Part shown: one piece after another, positions 11,184 to 22,628 of the stretch
Layout of the letters: each line of letters begins with the position of its first letter
How positions within the stretch are numbered: the first letter of the stretch is position 1
Source: Turbatrix aceti
Taxonomy: Eukaryota; Nematoda; Chromadorea; Rhabditida; Panagrolaimidae
NCBI GenBank assembly: GCA_963969345.1
Contig: OZ017769.1
Span: forward strand, 11,039,725 to 11,103,724
Direction of reading: 5' to 3'
DNA length: 64,000 bases
Position numbers and translations under genes: made by a program
The notes under the pieces: model-generated
The model's database searches: none
Told to the model about the DNA's origin: nothing
What the model saw: the letters and a program-made list of their open reading frames with translations, nothing else

Positions 11184-14100
11184 TCAAGCTAACGATTGTT
11201 TATGAATCATCTGTGAAAACAGGCTACTGTGAGAGTGAAGAAGCGTCGCAGGTGGTCCAACTTCAACGACGTGGCCCTCACTAATGACGACTACGATGTC
11301 AGCATTCTGAATAGTTGACAGACGATGTGCGATGGTAATGCACGTTATTTCTTCCGCAGCTTCGGCCAATGCATCGTTTATGAGTTGTTCGGATTCAGAA
11401 TCCAGTGCCGAAGTAGCTTCGTCGAAAATCAGGATATCTGGATTCCTGATCAGCGCTCTTGCAATGGCGATGCGTTGTCGTTGTCCGCCGGATAACTGCG
11501 AACCTCTACTACCCACCAAGGTATCGTAACGCTGAGGCATTCGGCAGACAAAGTCATCGACTTTTGCTAGTCGAGCCACTCTTTCGATGTCTTCGAATTT
11601 AACTTCTGATTCAGGAAGGCCGTAGGCAATGTTGTCCTTGATAGATAGGTTAAACAGGAACGGATCCTAAAAAATATTCACATTGTTAATATGTAAATAC
11701 GTAGGATTACTAACCTGTGAAACAACGCCCATTCTACTTCTCAAATACTTTACATTAATCCTCTTCAAATCTAAGCCGCCAATGGTGATTGAACCGTTCG
11801 AAATGTTGTACAGTCGTTGTAGAAGTCGTATAATGGTTGACTTTCCACATCCTGATTGCCCGACCAGGGCTACTGTCTGTCCATGATGAATGTCAACTGA
11901 AAATTTATTCAAAATCTGTCGAGTTGGATTCTTGGGATACGAAAAGAAGACGCGCTTGAAGTTTATGTTGTCTATGAGTGAAGGACGGTATCCGGCTTCC
12001 GATGTACTGTTTATAACTGGTGTGCATTGTAGAAGGTCAAACAACATATAGCAGGATTGACGCATTTTTAGGTAATCGCCAACGTAACTCACAAACGCAA
12101 CAACTGCCAATGTGGTAACGTAAAGCGCTTCCATGCATCTTAAAATCGATTTATCATGGATTTTAAGAAGAATAATTGAACTTACTGGTAAATATGATAG
12201 GGAAGAGCCAGATCGTGGCTAACGAGTACCAATCCAATAGAATACACTATGACGAAGTTGAAAACCGGAAATGTCACACCAAAAGCATAGATGACGGCGT
12301 AGAAAGCATGGCGCTTGACGGTAAACCAATGAAACTTGGTTATGAACTGCACGAAGTTGTTGTAAACTGATTCTTGACAATTCAGTGCCTGCAAGGCCAG
12401 AACATTGTTCACGACCTCTGTGGCTAGTCGATTCGACCTATCACTGTACGACCGACGCTCTCCATCATACTTTTTGAGCACTGAGTTCAAATATGACTGA
12501 AATGCAACGAACACGATGGACGGTATAAGACAGAAGGGTGCAGCAAATGGTGATGTCCAGAAAGCCAGCGCACATGATCCAGTAAGCGCGGAGATGCTCT
12601 GGACCACATCGCTGAGTCTGTCGTCGATGGGGGCTTCAATATTGGAAGTATCGCTGCCAAGATGGGTTGCCAGGATCCCAGGTGAGTTTTCCTGTGCGTC
12701 AAAGAAGTAGCCATCCTGCGAGAGAATGTGTGTGTACAGCAGTAGACGTAGACGATAAGCGACACGATTGCCAAACTGTCCAAGGTAATGACCACCGAGA
12801 AAACAGGTTAACCCCGTCAGAGGAGCAAGTATAAAAAATACGATAGTTGCGATTGTGCATTGCTCCTTTGCTGCTTCTTTGTCAACGTTGCCCAGGGCTA
12901 TGAAAATACGAGTCATCAAAAAGGCAAAGCAGGGAACTCGAAGACCTAAAAAAGATAATTAACGATAACATTTGCATTAACGATAACAGTTGCTAACCTG
13001 TTAAAACGGACCACAGAATGCCACAGAAAAAGTACTTTATATCCGAACCCGCCAATTCGTAAAACTTGATCAACCAGTAAGGCAGCTTGAGACAACTGGT
13101 CTTAACCGTAACTACATATTCTTTTTCACATGAATTTTTTTTCATGATCAATGTTCGTGGAGTAGAGACGGTAGATTGCGCGGGAGAGCAAGGAATCGAT
13201 ATCATTTCGTTTGTCGTGGCCGCAGAATCAGGAACTACTTCAATATTCTGAGCTTGGACAAGAGCCGTGTATTGACCGTTGAGATCGATCAACTCCTCAT
13301 GGGTCCCTGACTCCACGATAGTTCCTTGATTGAAAACAAAAATCACATCTGAGTTCCGAATTGTGGACAGTCTATGAGCCATGCAAATGGTTGTCCGTCC
13401 GATTGCAGCTGAATCTAAAGCAGTCTGGACAATGTGTTCGGATTCTGTGTCCAGTGCCGAAGTCGCTTCATCGAGAACCAGGATTGCTGGATTCCGGAGC
13501 AATGCTCGAGCGATCGCGATGCGTTGCTTTTGACCGCCCGAAAGCTGAACTCCTCCTTCACCGACAAGGGTTTTAAAATTATCCGGGAGAGCATCGATAA
13601 ATTCTAAGGCATGTGCCGTCCGACAGGCTGTGACAATTTCGTCCTTTGTCACGGAAGAGCTGACGCCAAGCAGTAGATTTTCTTCGATAGTTGCTCCGAA
13701 TATGACCGATTCCTGAGACACGAATCCAATTGTATCTCTGAGCCATCGAGTGTTGAGGCTGTTCAAGGATCGACCGTCGATAGAAATGCTTCCCGTCGTG
13801 GGAAAGTAGAATTTCATGAGTAGGGAAGCAATGGTGGATTTGCCACATCCACTGTGCCCGACAAAACCAACCTTTTGGCCAGGCTCGATCCTTAGCGACA
13901 CGTTTTTGAGAATCGAAGATTGAGGTCGACCGGGGTAGGAGAAACAAACATTGTTTAGCTCAATGCACCCGTCAACGCTGTCGATTTTGTTTTTTGCACC
14001 GTCGGCTTCGGGTTTTGAATCGACGATAGCCCGAATGGCTTTTATGGCAATGATAGAGTGAATGATAGAGCTTATGTGCGGTGCTGCAGATCCAAAAACA

Positions 14101-15153
14101 AACGCTCCAGTAGCGATCATCCAGAACGCAGCAAAGAGCACTCCAGGAGGCAGACCTTCGTCAATAATAATTTTTGTGCCGAAGAAGTAGTAAATAGCTA
14201 TCGATATATTCAGAGAGAAGACAAACAATCCAGCGGCAAGAGCGGAGAGCTTGGTCTTGCGGAAACCGTAGTTTTTTATGCTACTCACGCATGCATCGTA
14301 CCTCTTGACTTCAAGCTCTTGACCACAGAAGGTGATCACCGTCCATATTCCAGAGAGCACTTCATTGACGATCTCAAAGGCTATTTTGACGGCGTTTTGG
14401 TGTTTTTTGATTGCCCTTCTGGCTAGCACTGTTGTTAGGATCAAACTTGTGCAAATTAGGGGGGCACAGATGGAAATAATGGCACTAAGTTTTGGACTGA
14501 AAATGTTTATTAAGATTAAAAAATAACGTCGTCCAAAAAGTTTTTTACTTGATATAAAAACCTGTTGTTGCACCCGAAATCACGACGACTACCGCGTAGA
14601 CAAGTTGCGCAAACTTGAACCCAAAGCCATTGTTCACAGTTTCTATGCCTGCCACCAGCTGGTGTATCAGTGTTCCGGGTTGTGTAAAATCAAAAAACAC
14701 TGCATTTTGGTAGACAATGGCATTCAGAAGTTTTTGTCTCATGATGTAGGTCTGCCTTTCACACACAAATGCAAAGCACATCATCTAAAAGCTGCATTAT
14801 GTAAAGTGCATAAAGCTTTCCAATAATATTTCCGAACCGATGCATAACCACAGACCAACATGACACTCGCAGTGACTGCGTTATTGAAAAGTTCAGGTAT
14901 CACATCACGTCTGAGAGAATCATAGTCTATAGCTTTTGATAACTCGTACTCGCCTTGTGCTCGTATAAATGCCGTATTTATAGGTTGCAAAAGTATGGCA
15001 ACGTAGATACACGCGTAGCCGGAAGCACCTGATAACAACAATCCGAATATTAATATCATCCAGTCAAGGAATTTGAAATCGCAGAACTAAATTTAAATGG
15101 TTTCTTTAGTTTTGAGTTTTTTTGTAACTTACAATAGCATGTAGCAAGCGCAT
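11184..15153 (-). CDS. P-glycoprotein-type ABC transporter (ABCB full transporter)
   Basis: Seven exons in transcript order: 15133-15153, 14838-15086, 14549-14784, 12998-14496, 12186-12945, 11715-12138, 11184-11666 (1223 aa). The layout is TMD-NBD-TMD-NBD. NBD1 has Walker A GHSGCGKST (about residue 381), signature LSGGQKQR, Walker B ILVLDEATSALD and H-loop MAHRLST. NBD2 has GQSGCGKST (about 1013), LSGGQRQR, ILIFDEATSALD and IAHRLST. Both ATP sites look intact. The family exports hydrophobic drugs and lipids at the plasma membrane. The N-terminus is short, about 14 residues before TM1, and the first coding exon has only 7 codons, so an upstream exon cannot be excluded. The exon 2/3 junction (donor GTTCGG at 14837) is the least certain. 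Slightly shorter than human ABCB1 (1280 aa). Confidence 0.93.
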
Positions 15154-15595
15154 TTTAGATTAGGCGTAGATTACTGATATCCAGAAATAGATATTATTTG
15201 TTTATAAAAAATACCACGAAACAAAGATCAAAATGTTACGTTCTTTCCGGTATCATGAAGTACATCAATGCATCACTATAATGATTATTTCTGTAATTAT
15301 GACACGGAACATATCGAAATAAGATACAGATTGCAATTGCGTCACTTGCAGAATATCAGATGCAATTAATCACAAACGCTAGGCGTGGTGGCAAAAACGT
15401 GACAGTACCCATAAAAAATCTTTTTATTATGTTAATCTTGCCGTTAAAAATTTTTTTTAAATCGTTAAAAAGTTGTTTTAAAATAAAAAAATCACACAGA
15501 TGTTTGTAAAGTTTGCAAAATTTCCTTGACAGCTAATTTTCAGTTAAGACCGTAGCAACAGCATCAGTAGCAACGGTAACATTTTCCGTGAATTA
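15154..15595. other. promoter side of the ABC transporter
   Basis: AT-rich, no gene recognised. It should hold the minus-strand ABC transporter promoter and ends at the TIR element insertion. Confidence 0.4.
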
Positions 15596-15600
15596 ATATC

Positions 15601-15789
15601 TGTAACGTCTGTAACGTCACGTAGGAGTCATGATTCTACGCCGCCGACCGCGTCAACAACGGTTTCCGCAGCTCCAATCCGCCGATCGCGTCAACATCTC
15701 TTCCGTCGTCGCTCCCACGCCACACAGTGGGAATTTGCAGTGCATTTTTGCGACCACGCGAGAAATTCTCACTGTGCGCCACCAACACC
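15601..15789 (+). repeat. left terminal inverted repeat
   Basis: About 189 bp, starting TGTAACGTC. It is the reverse complement of the right TIR, with three single-base differences, and ends exactly where the tRNA-synthetase homology begins. Confidence 0.9.
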
Positions 15790-16182
15790 ACTCACGTCGT
15801 AGTACTCGATCATCTCCGCCTTCGTGATGACCTGCGAGTACCAGTCCGAGTAGTTGACATCCTTCGGGGTCTCAATGCCGAGTCTCGTCTGCTTCTTTCC
15901 ATCGGCAGCAGCAGCAGGTTGTTGCTGCTGCTTCTTGGCCTGCTTTTCGGGTTTCTTGGCGGCAGGAGCGGCGGGTTTCTTCTCCTTTTGCTGTCGTCCC
16001 CCCGGTGCTTGAAAATCCTTGCCGACGACGGTTTTATACTCGGTTTTGAGAGACTTGAGCAGTTCAATCGCCTCGTTCAGTTGAGCCTGTGGGGTATCAG
16101 ACTCCGACTTCAGCGTCCTCACATACTCGCCCTGCGCCTCAATTTTCGATCTAAGTTCAACTTCTGCGCCGTTAGCCGCCAT
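15769..16182 (-). pseudogene. truncated prolyl-tRNA synthetase: WHEP domain plus start of the catalytic domain
   Basis: An open frame of 137 aa without introns. Residues 9 to about 55 match a WHEP domain (helix-turn-helix RNA-binding module found in GluProRS and other synthetases; note [12 protein letters not shown] and LKTEYK). A Lys/Ala/Pro/Gln linker follows ([14 protein letters not shown]). The first conserved block of class II prolyl-tRNA synthetase comes next ([20 protein letters not shown]). Homology stops at that Gly and the frame runs five codons into the TIR before a stop, so the catalytic domain is missing. The Met at 16182 follows AAA and has an in-frame stop eight codons upstream. 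This suggests that the donor gene was a free-standing ProRS with an N-terminal WHEP rather than a fused EPRS. It may be transcribed but cannot be an active synthetase. Confidence 0.85.
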
Positions 16183-16340
16183 TTTGGGCTCAAACTTGGG
16201 TAATTAAACCCCGATATATAAAAGGGGGAAGAAATCGCGACCAAAACGAATCGAGACATTTACACCTACGTGGACATCATTTGTGCCTCCTAACATCTGG
16301 TCTAATGATAACTAACCACTGAGTAATGGTGAGATAAATA

Positions 16341-16359
16341 AATAAATAAATAAATATAA
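16341..16359 (+). repeat. AAAT tetranucleotide microsatellite
   Basis: Tandem AAAT/AATA units within the TIR element, followed at once by TATAAAAGGGG, a TATA-like motif in plus orientation. A second TATATAAAAGGGGG lies near 16215-16229. Confidence 0.6.
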
Positions 16360-16629
16360 AAGGGGCACGGTCAATACAAAAAGAGGGAGAGGCACGTCGG
16401 GAGGGAGAGGCACGTCGTGATACGCGAGGAGAAGGCAACGAATAAAACAAATAGGGGAGATAAGCGGAGGGGGTGATTTCTGAGACGGGAGGGGAAGAAA
16501 CGGCGTCCTTTTATATGCGTGCCAGCGTGACGGGGGGGCGGAGACGGAGCTGGAGCAGGGGAGGGCTTGGAGGCTGGAGCGGAAGAGAGCTTGGAGCGGT
16601 GTTGACGATGAGCGAGAGGGCGGCGCAGC

Positions 16630-16818
16630 GGTGTTGGTGGCGCACAGTGGGAATTTCTCGCGTGGTCGCAAAAATGCACTGCAAATTCCCACTGTGTGGC
16701 GTGGGAGCGACGACGGAAGAGATGTTGACGCGATCCGCGGATTGGAGCGGCGGAAACCGTTGTTGACGCGGTCGGCGGCGTAGAATCATGACTCCTACGT
16801 GACGTTACAGACGTTACA
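16630..16818 (-). repeat. right terminal inverted repeat
   Basis: Reverse complement of 15601-15789. Ends ACGTTACA, then the ATATC duplication. Confidence 0.9.
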
Positions 16819-16823
16819 ATATC

Positions 16824-17878
16824 AGAAAAAAAGTGAACAGTTTTTTACGTACCACCTTGGCAGTTTAAAAAAAAGTTACATTACATACTTATAATCACGA
16901 TCTATTTTATGTATATCATTCTCACAATGTCATGAGAGGGGAAAAAATAGAATATAATACATAGTTGAATTGTTTTTTTTCGTTTTTTTGTCAGAAATCA
17001 CAAGATCAAATATGTCACAAGAAATATTTTCAGCTGACTGTAGACGCACAAAAAAAAACAAATTGGACCTCCTTCAAGAACACATAATTAATCACTTCAA
17101 CATTTTTCCGCTTTGTAAATCGAGGGGCTGCTCTCATTGAAGGTAGGTGGGATGAATGACAGATGACATAATCAATTGCATCCCCGTTGTCAACCGAGGG
17201 TGGGGTGATGATGGATTGGCGGAAAACAATAGAAGTGAAAAAAAATCTAGGGATATACATAGAAAAAGGGTATACCAAATGTATACCAAATTACTAAAAA
17301 TGACGACTTTTATTTTCAGGGCATTTTAAAAAAAAATGACGAATAATATCCACACCGCACTAATCGCAACCACAAAGTCTTCCAGAAAGACGAGAAGAAA
17401 AACATCCATAAGACAAGACAGAACAAGACGCAGCGGATAAATGCCATGGTACGCACGAAGATGTTGAAAAAAGCCGATTATTACATAAATTAATAATTTC
17501 GACGCCGACAAAAGTATGTTAATAAAATCAATTTGTTTAAAATCAACATTCCGTATACAGTTTATATATGTAATCCGTCGGTGGCATAATAACTTAATTT
17601 CAATAGAGTAGGTTTCTTTGTTAATTTTTTTGACAAAAATTTTCAAACGCGCATGAATATATTAACGTACCTTGAATAAATATTTTATGCCCAGCATATG
17701 CGGTGTATTAACATACAAGCTGCACTTTAAAAAAAATGATGATCAGTTTCCGTTCCCGTTCTGGTATACGACAGCACTGTTTGCTTTCCGTAAAAAAACT
17801 CCATTACAAGTAATTTATACATACAAAAAATTAATTAATGTATCATCAGTAACAAAATGAAAGGTAGTTATTTGAATT
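16824..17878. other. gene-free stretch downstream of CFP1
   Basis: AT-rich 3' flank of the minus-strand CFP1 gene. Minus-strand open frames near 17326-17646 encode only hydrophobic low-complexity peptide. A GTACGT donor-like site after a short Met frame near 17700 (minus) hints at a small exon, but no partner could be placed. Confidence 0.35.
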
Positions 17879-20132
17879 TCATGTACTCGCATCTACGCTG
17901 CACTCTGAAGCTTCAGAAATTGTTAGAGGCTTTTTCTGAAACGGCTTCAGCGGATTTCTAAACGGGCTCGATACGCTGTTTGCGGCAATCAATTCGTTGA
18001 TTTCAGCGACCTCGGAAGTCCAATCCAGTTTCTGCCGGGTGTCATCTGATAGGCTGAACGATGTACCGTTTGGCAGACCGTTGCCATCGATGACCGAGGT
18101 GATGTGAAACGAAGCCATCAGGTCGGCCATGTTGCAGCGTCCGACAAGAGTGTCTCGAATGTGGCGACTCTTCTGCACGAGATGGTCGTGTTTGTTAACA
18201 AGTTCCAAACGAATGTTATCGAGAGTGCCGATCAGCTCCTGAAATATTTTTTCGTAACAATTAATTTCTGGTAAAATCTTATTTAAACTTTTTTTACAGG
18301 GTAAAAAAAACCAACCCTAGCCCAGTTAAAGTGCTCGACACAAGCAGTTTTTTCGGACGCGCAAAAGCCTTCAGACTTGAGGTAGGCTTCGTCCATCGAG
18401 TTGTAGATGTCCACCTGTATACCTGGAGAATACAGAACAGCAGGGGCCCCGCATACCTATAAATAACAAAAAACAGTGGATTATTGTTTAATGAACCATA
18501 AAAAAACAACTTTTTTACTTAAACGTAAAAAACTCACAATTCGCTCCGGTTGATCAGCAAACTTCAAATAATGCTCGTAACACAGAGCCCTGATCCTCTT
18601 ACAGTAACCAAACATTGGCTTTGTCACGCACGTATCACATATGAACCCATCGTCGTTGTGCAACTCCGGTTCATTGCTAATCAGGACGACTTCCTTTTCC
18701 TTCTTCTGGTAGCACTTGAGAGTGTGTCGAACGAGGGTTGAAAACTCGGTGTAGAAGTAGCCACATACTGGGCAACGGAGTGTCACTGATTCGTGAGATG
18801 ACGATCCGTTACGATCATGTGAAGCTGACGAGCCACTGCGTTCGCTAGATTCTCCGCGAGGTAGTGGTTTGACGGCGTCGATGGACGATAAACTCTGAAT
18901 TAGGCACAAAATACGGTGAAAAAGTTGATATAAAAACTTACATCCAAGTAGGCAATTATCTCAGTTCGAGTTCGCTGCAGGACATCAATTTTGTCGCCAA
19001 GTTGAGCGCATTCCGACACAATTCGATCCATTTTGACCGTTTCCGATTCGACAAAAGCCTTGATTCCGTCCTTGTTCTCGGCTATACGATAGGGCAGTAC
19101 GAGTCGGAGGTTACGATGAGCTCGTTCCAGTCCGCACTGATGGGAACAGTACTTTGAGCCTGGGCGGGATTTTCGTCGGCACTCCGGTCCTTGGCAGGGT
19201 AAAATCGAGTATCTGTCCTAAAGAAACATGGGAATACGATTATCTATATTATTTCAATCCTAAATCGCACCAAAATGTGTCGATCGAATTCGCGCTTGCA
19301 AATCAGGGATTTCGTGCGCTTTGACTTGTCTCCAACCTCAGAATCACTGGTAGAAGTTCGTGATTTGCGTTTTGGAAGCTTCTGCAGGTTTTCTATGGAC
19401 GGTTTGACATCCTCTGAAGAAACCGAAGCACTGGGCGGGCGGATGATTTCGATTTTAACTTCAGTAACATGTTTCTTTTGCTTTTTTGGTGCGCAAACAA
19501 CAGGAAGCGGGGATTTTTTTGTCCATTTCTTGGTTTTAGGCCTGCTGGACTCCCGGAGAACGCCACCATTGCTTGCTTCAGCCTTGGGCTGTTTCAAAAC
19601 GTCAGGTTTGACATCTTGAACGGGCCAGTCAGCAGGAACAGGAGTCTTCGCCGCGGCAGTCACGCACTGTCTCCTCAGACAGATACGACCGTTTTGAGAC
19701 ACGCAATTTTCACAGTGATTACAGTCCTTGGTACGATAGCAGCCACTGCACTCTCCGCATCGCTGGATCGTTTCCGCAGCGCATTGGGAATGTTCAGGTG
19801 GTTTGTAGGTTGAAGACAGCTTGAGACGGGGTTTGGTTGTCGAATACGAGGGTTGTGGCGAGATTTTGGGCGTCAAATACGTTGTCACCTGTTCTGGCCA
19901 CTGCTCATGACAGCATGCGCAGACAAATTTGTCAATGCTTCCGGATTGCTTGGGAGTCACCTAAAAATTATTTTAAATAACAAAAAAATAACATCAAAAA
20001 AGCTAAACTCACGTGAGCACATTTTCCATGATACCAGGTGTTGCAGACATCGCAGCAAATAGAAAACGAAGTTAAAAACGGTCCGCCACAGGGACAAAGA
20101 AGATCGCTGCCACTTTTGCCGTCGTCCGCCAT
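17879..20132 (-). CDS. CXXC1: CXXC-type zinc finger protein 1 (CFP1), SET1/COMPASS subunit
   Basis: Six exons in transcript order: 20013-20132, 19271-19960, 18942-19217, 18538-18894, 18316-18456, 17879-18238 (647 aa; every junction is phase 0). CFP1 targets the SET1 histone H3K4 methyltransferase to promoters. Visible domains: an N-terminal PHD finger split by intron 1 (CPC...CDVCNTWYHGKC...CACC, about 12-58); a CXXC-like finger at about 108-140 (CGECSGCYRTKDCNHCENC...CLRRQC); a basic linker; and the conserved C-terminal CFP1 domain with PGSKYCS, a CPVCG...H...C finger, ICDTCVTKP and VCGAPAV. The CXXC finger lacks the KFGG loop that reads CpG in the mammalian protein, so DNA binding may be altered. 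It is divergent from FOXRED1, with 205 bp between start codons. A strong acceptor-like TTTCATTTAG lies 8 bp before the ATG. Confidence 0.93.
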
Positions 20133-20337
20133 CTGGGATTCTAAATGAAAGAAAACTGGATTAAAAAGGGAATAAACTGTTGAGGGAAATCCACGGATGT
20201 ATAAAAAACCCGGGAAATCTAGCTTTTTTTGGTTCTTCTTTGCAGAAGAATGCGGGTGCTCCTGCCACGAAAAAATTGCTTGTTTTTCTGTCTTGCGATC
20301 CTTTTGTGTTGCAATATTGGATGTTAACAGCTCCAAG

Positions 20338-22417
20338 ATGCTTCATTCTGCCAGATCGAGACTTCTCTGTCTTCCTACCAGGATTCTAAGTTCCCAGACA
20401 TGCTCTCTGCTTCACACATCGGGTCAACAGCTCTGGGATAAGTACGAAAATGAACGACACTACGAGCCAGGCGAGGATGTCCTTAATCGCGTTTGGCATG
20501 GCTTGACCTACGACATCAAGCGTTGGCGTCGTCGGTACAAGGCAGCGAGAAACGATGCCTTCAGGCGGCTGAATCCCATTGCCCACATGAAGCGCGATGT
20601 CTTGGATTACGAGGTCCTGCCCTACCGCACGGAAGTGCTCATCATCGGTGGCGGCCTGACGGGAGCGTCTACGGCCTACTGGGTGAAGGAACGGTTCAGA
20701 GATGAAGACTTCAAGGTTACGGTCGTTGAGAGCCCGGAGAAGTTCGCGTCGAGTAGGTCTATGCTTTCCAGTGGACCTGTCACGCAGCAGTTTTCGTCGC
20801 CTGAATTGGTGGAAATGTCTCTATTTTCCGCCGAGTTTCTGCGACACGCGGGGGAGCATTTGAAGATTTTAGGTTGGCTGTTTTACCGATTTTTTGTTAA
20901 ATCATCAATTTCTTAAGATAATGATCCACCGGACATCAACCTGCTACCTGTTGGTTTCATGCACCTGGCCCGGAATTCGGAGGAAGCAGATACTCTTCGT
21001 GAGAATTGGAAAATGCAGGTGTAAGTTTTTAAAATCCTATTTTTTTAATTCATATTTTTTTGTGGATTTATAGGGAGCGTGGTGCTCATGTAGCTTACCT
21101 CACCCGAACCGAGCTGGAAAACCGGTTCCCATTTATGTCGTTCGACGACGCTGTCTGCGGAACGCTAGGCCTTGAGAACGAAGGCCTCATCGATACCTGG
21201 CAGCTTCTATCTGCGATTCGGGAGAAATGCCTAACGATTGGTGTTACGTTCGTCAAGGCTTCTGTCGAAGGATTTACCTACGATCGGGATGTCACACTTC
21301 CTGAAATCCACGGGCCGATGGGAAGCGATTCGGCTGCAGATCGAGTCGCCCTCACCAGACGCAGGATAACAGGTGTCATTGTTCGACCAGAAATGGTTCG
21401 TTTTCTTCTTGGCTTAAAAACTGATCTTTTTTAAATCTAAAAATCTCATTTCCAGGTCGGTGCTTCGGCTCGTCCAGTCCGAACTCACCTGATCGTCAAC
21501 GCAGCAGGTGCATGGGCCGGAAAAGTTGCCCGAATGGCAGGTATCGGCGAAAATCCAGGCCTCCTAGCCGTTCCGGTTCCCATTGAGCCCCGCAAGAGAG
21601 TCAACTTTGTTGTACACGCTCCAGACGTCCCCAGCTTTGAAATCCCAGCTTTCGTTGATCCTGCAGGATTTTTCTGCCGTCCTCATGATGCTGGAAACAA
21701 TTTTGTTGTTGGTCGTATGCCTTCCAGGGTGAGTAGATTGAGTATTACTTATTGGTACATTGGTATTACTTATTTTTGAACGGGGAAGTACCATATACAA
21801 GTGATGAAAAAAACCGTAACTGTATGAAAACGTAAGTTGTTTTCGAAAAAACTCATCGTTTTGGTGTAACAAAAGTACCGTACATGAGTAATTGTATCTG
21901 GCAACGTAAGTTGCGATAATATCGTTACTTTTGAACGGTTCTTTTTTGATTTCTGTTTTTTCACTACGAGCCAGGATTCTAGAAACGTGCTATCAGTTTT
22001 TTTTGATGCAGTGTGTGTTTTTTTCATTGTATATCATTTTTGTAGGCTGAGGACGCAAAAACCGATCACACGGATACGTCCGTCGATTACAATGACTTCT
22101 ACGAAAACGTTTGGCCTCTCCTGGTTCAGAGAGTACCTGCTTTTTCGTCGGCGAAAGTCGTAAATGCTTGGTCGATGCTTTCGGACGTCAACACGTTCGA
22201 CGACATGCCAATCATCGGCGAGAACCTTCTCTTCAACAACTTTCATACAATTGCCGGCTTTGCAAACTACGGACCCCAGATGTCTATTGCCGCTGGCCGT
22301 CTTTACGCCGAACGCATCTTCGACGGAGCGTACGTTACCGTTAATGCGAGATGTCTGGACATGAGGCGTGTTATGGCTGGCGAGAAGCTATACGAGCCAC
22401 TCAAGTGTGCATTGTGA
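20338..22417 (+). CDS. FOXRED1: FOXRED1-like FAD-dependent oxidoreductase (complex I assembly)
   Basis: Exons 20338-20872, 20918-21020, 21074-21395, 21456-21728 and 22046-22417 (534 aa; human 486). It begins with an Arg/Ser/Leu-rich mitochondrial targeting sequence (MLHSARSRLLCLPTR). The DAO-fold FAD site follows (LIIGGGLTGASTAYW, beta-alpha-beta GGGLTG), then GPVTQQFS and LARNSEEADTL, NAAGAWAGKVA, and the C-terminal FAD region GFANYGPQMSIAAGRL. The known role in animals is complex I assembly in the mitochondrial matrix. The start is the first Met in frame and gives the presequence. An acceptor-like TTAACAG lies 7 bp before it. Intron 4 (317 bp) is unusually long and holds imperfect repeats of TTACTT-type motifs. 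It is followed by URI1 on the same strand after about 210 bp. Confidence 0.92.
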
Positions 22418-22628
22418 TTTGTTGTTTTTTTTATTGTAGGTGATAGTGTTTGATTTGTTTTGTAGAGATCATAAACAATTTTTAAAAATAGTCGTAGAAA
22501 AAAACATGGTTTATGACCATCAGATTTTATATCGATCGTAAACAAGTGTTTTTTTGTGGAAAGGGACCTAAAAAGTGTATTTTTTTTGAAGGTTAGCGTC
22601 AGATTTTGTTTTTGCGAGTACTGTTACG

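Larger units (their letters stand above)
15601..16818. mobile_element. Pack-type TIR element carrying a prolyl-tRNA synthetase fragment
   Basis: A 1218-bp element with terminal inverted repeats of about 189 bp (15601-15789 and its reverse complement ending at 16818), differing at three positions I can see. The 5-bp sequence ATATC flanks both ends (15596-15600 and 16819-16823), consistent with a target duplication. The tips begin TGTAACGTCTGTAACGTC, a doubled 9-mer. There is no transposase. Between the TIRs lies a host-gene fragment on the minus strand (see 15769-16182) plus about 450 bp of unassigned purine-rich DNA with an AAAT tetranucleotide tract. Near-identical TIRs imply recent insertion or recent gene conversion. 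The superfamily is unclear; long TIRs recall Mutator-like elements, but a 5-bp duplication is short for them. Confidence 0.85.

Noticed and set aside
11184..15153. Possibility of two half-size ABC genes instead of one
   Set aside because: The frame continues from the first NBD through a Lys-rich linker into the second TMD across an intron with matching phase, so one full transporter is the simpler reading.
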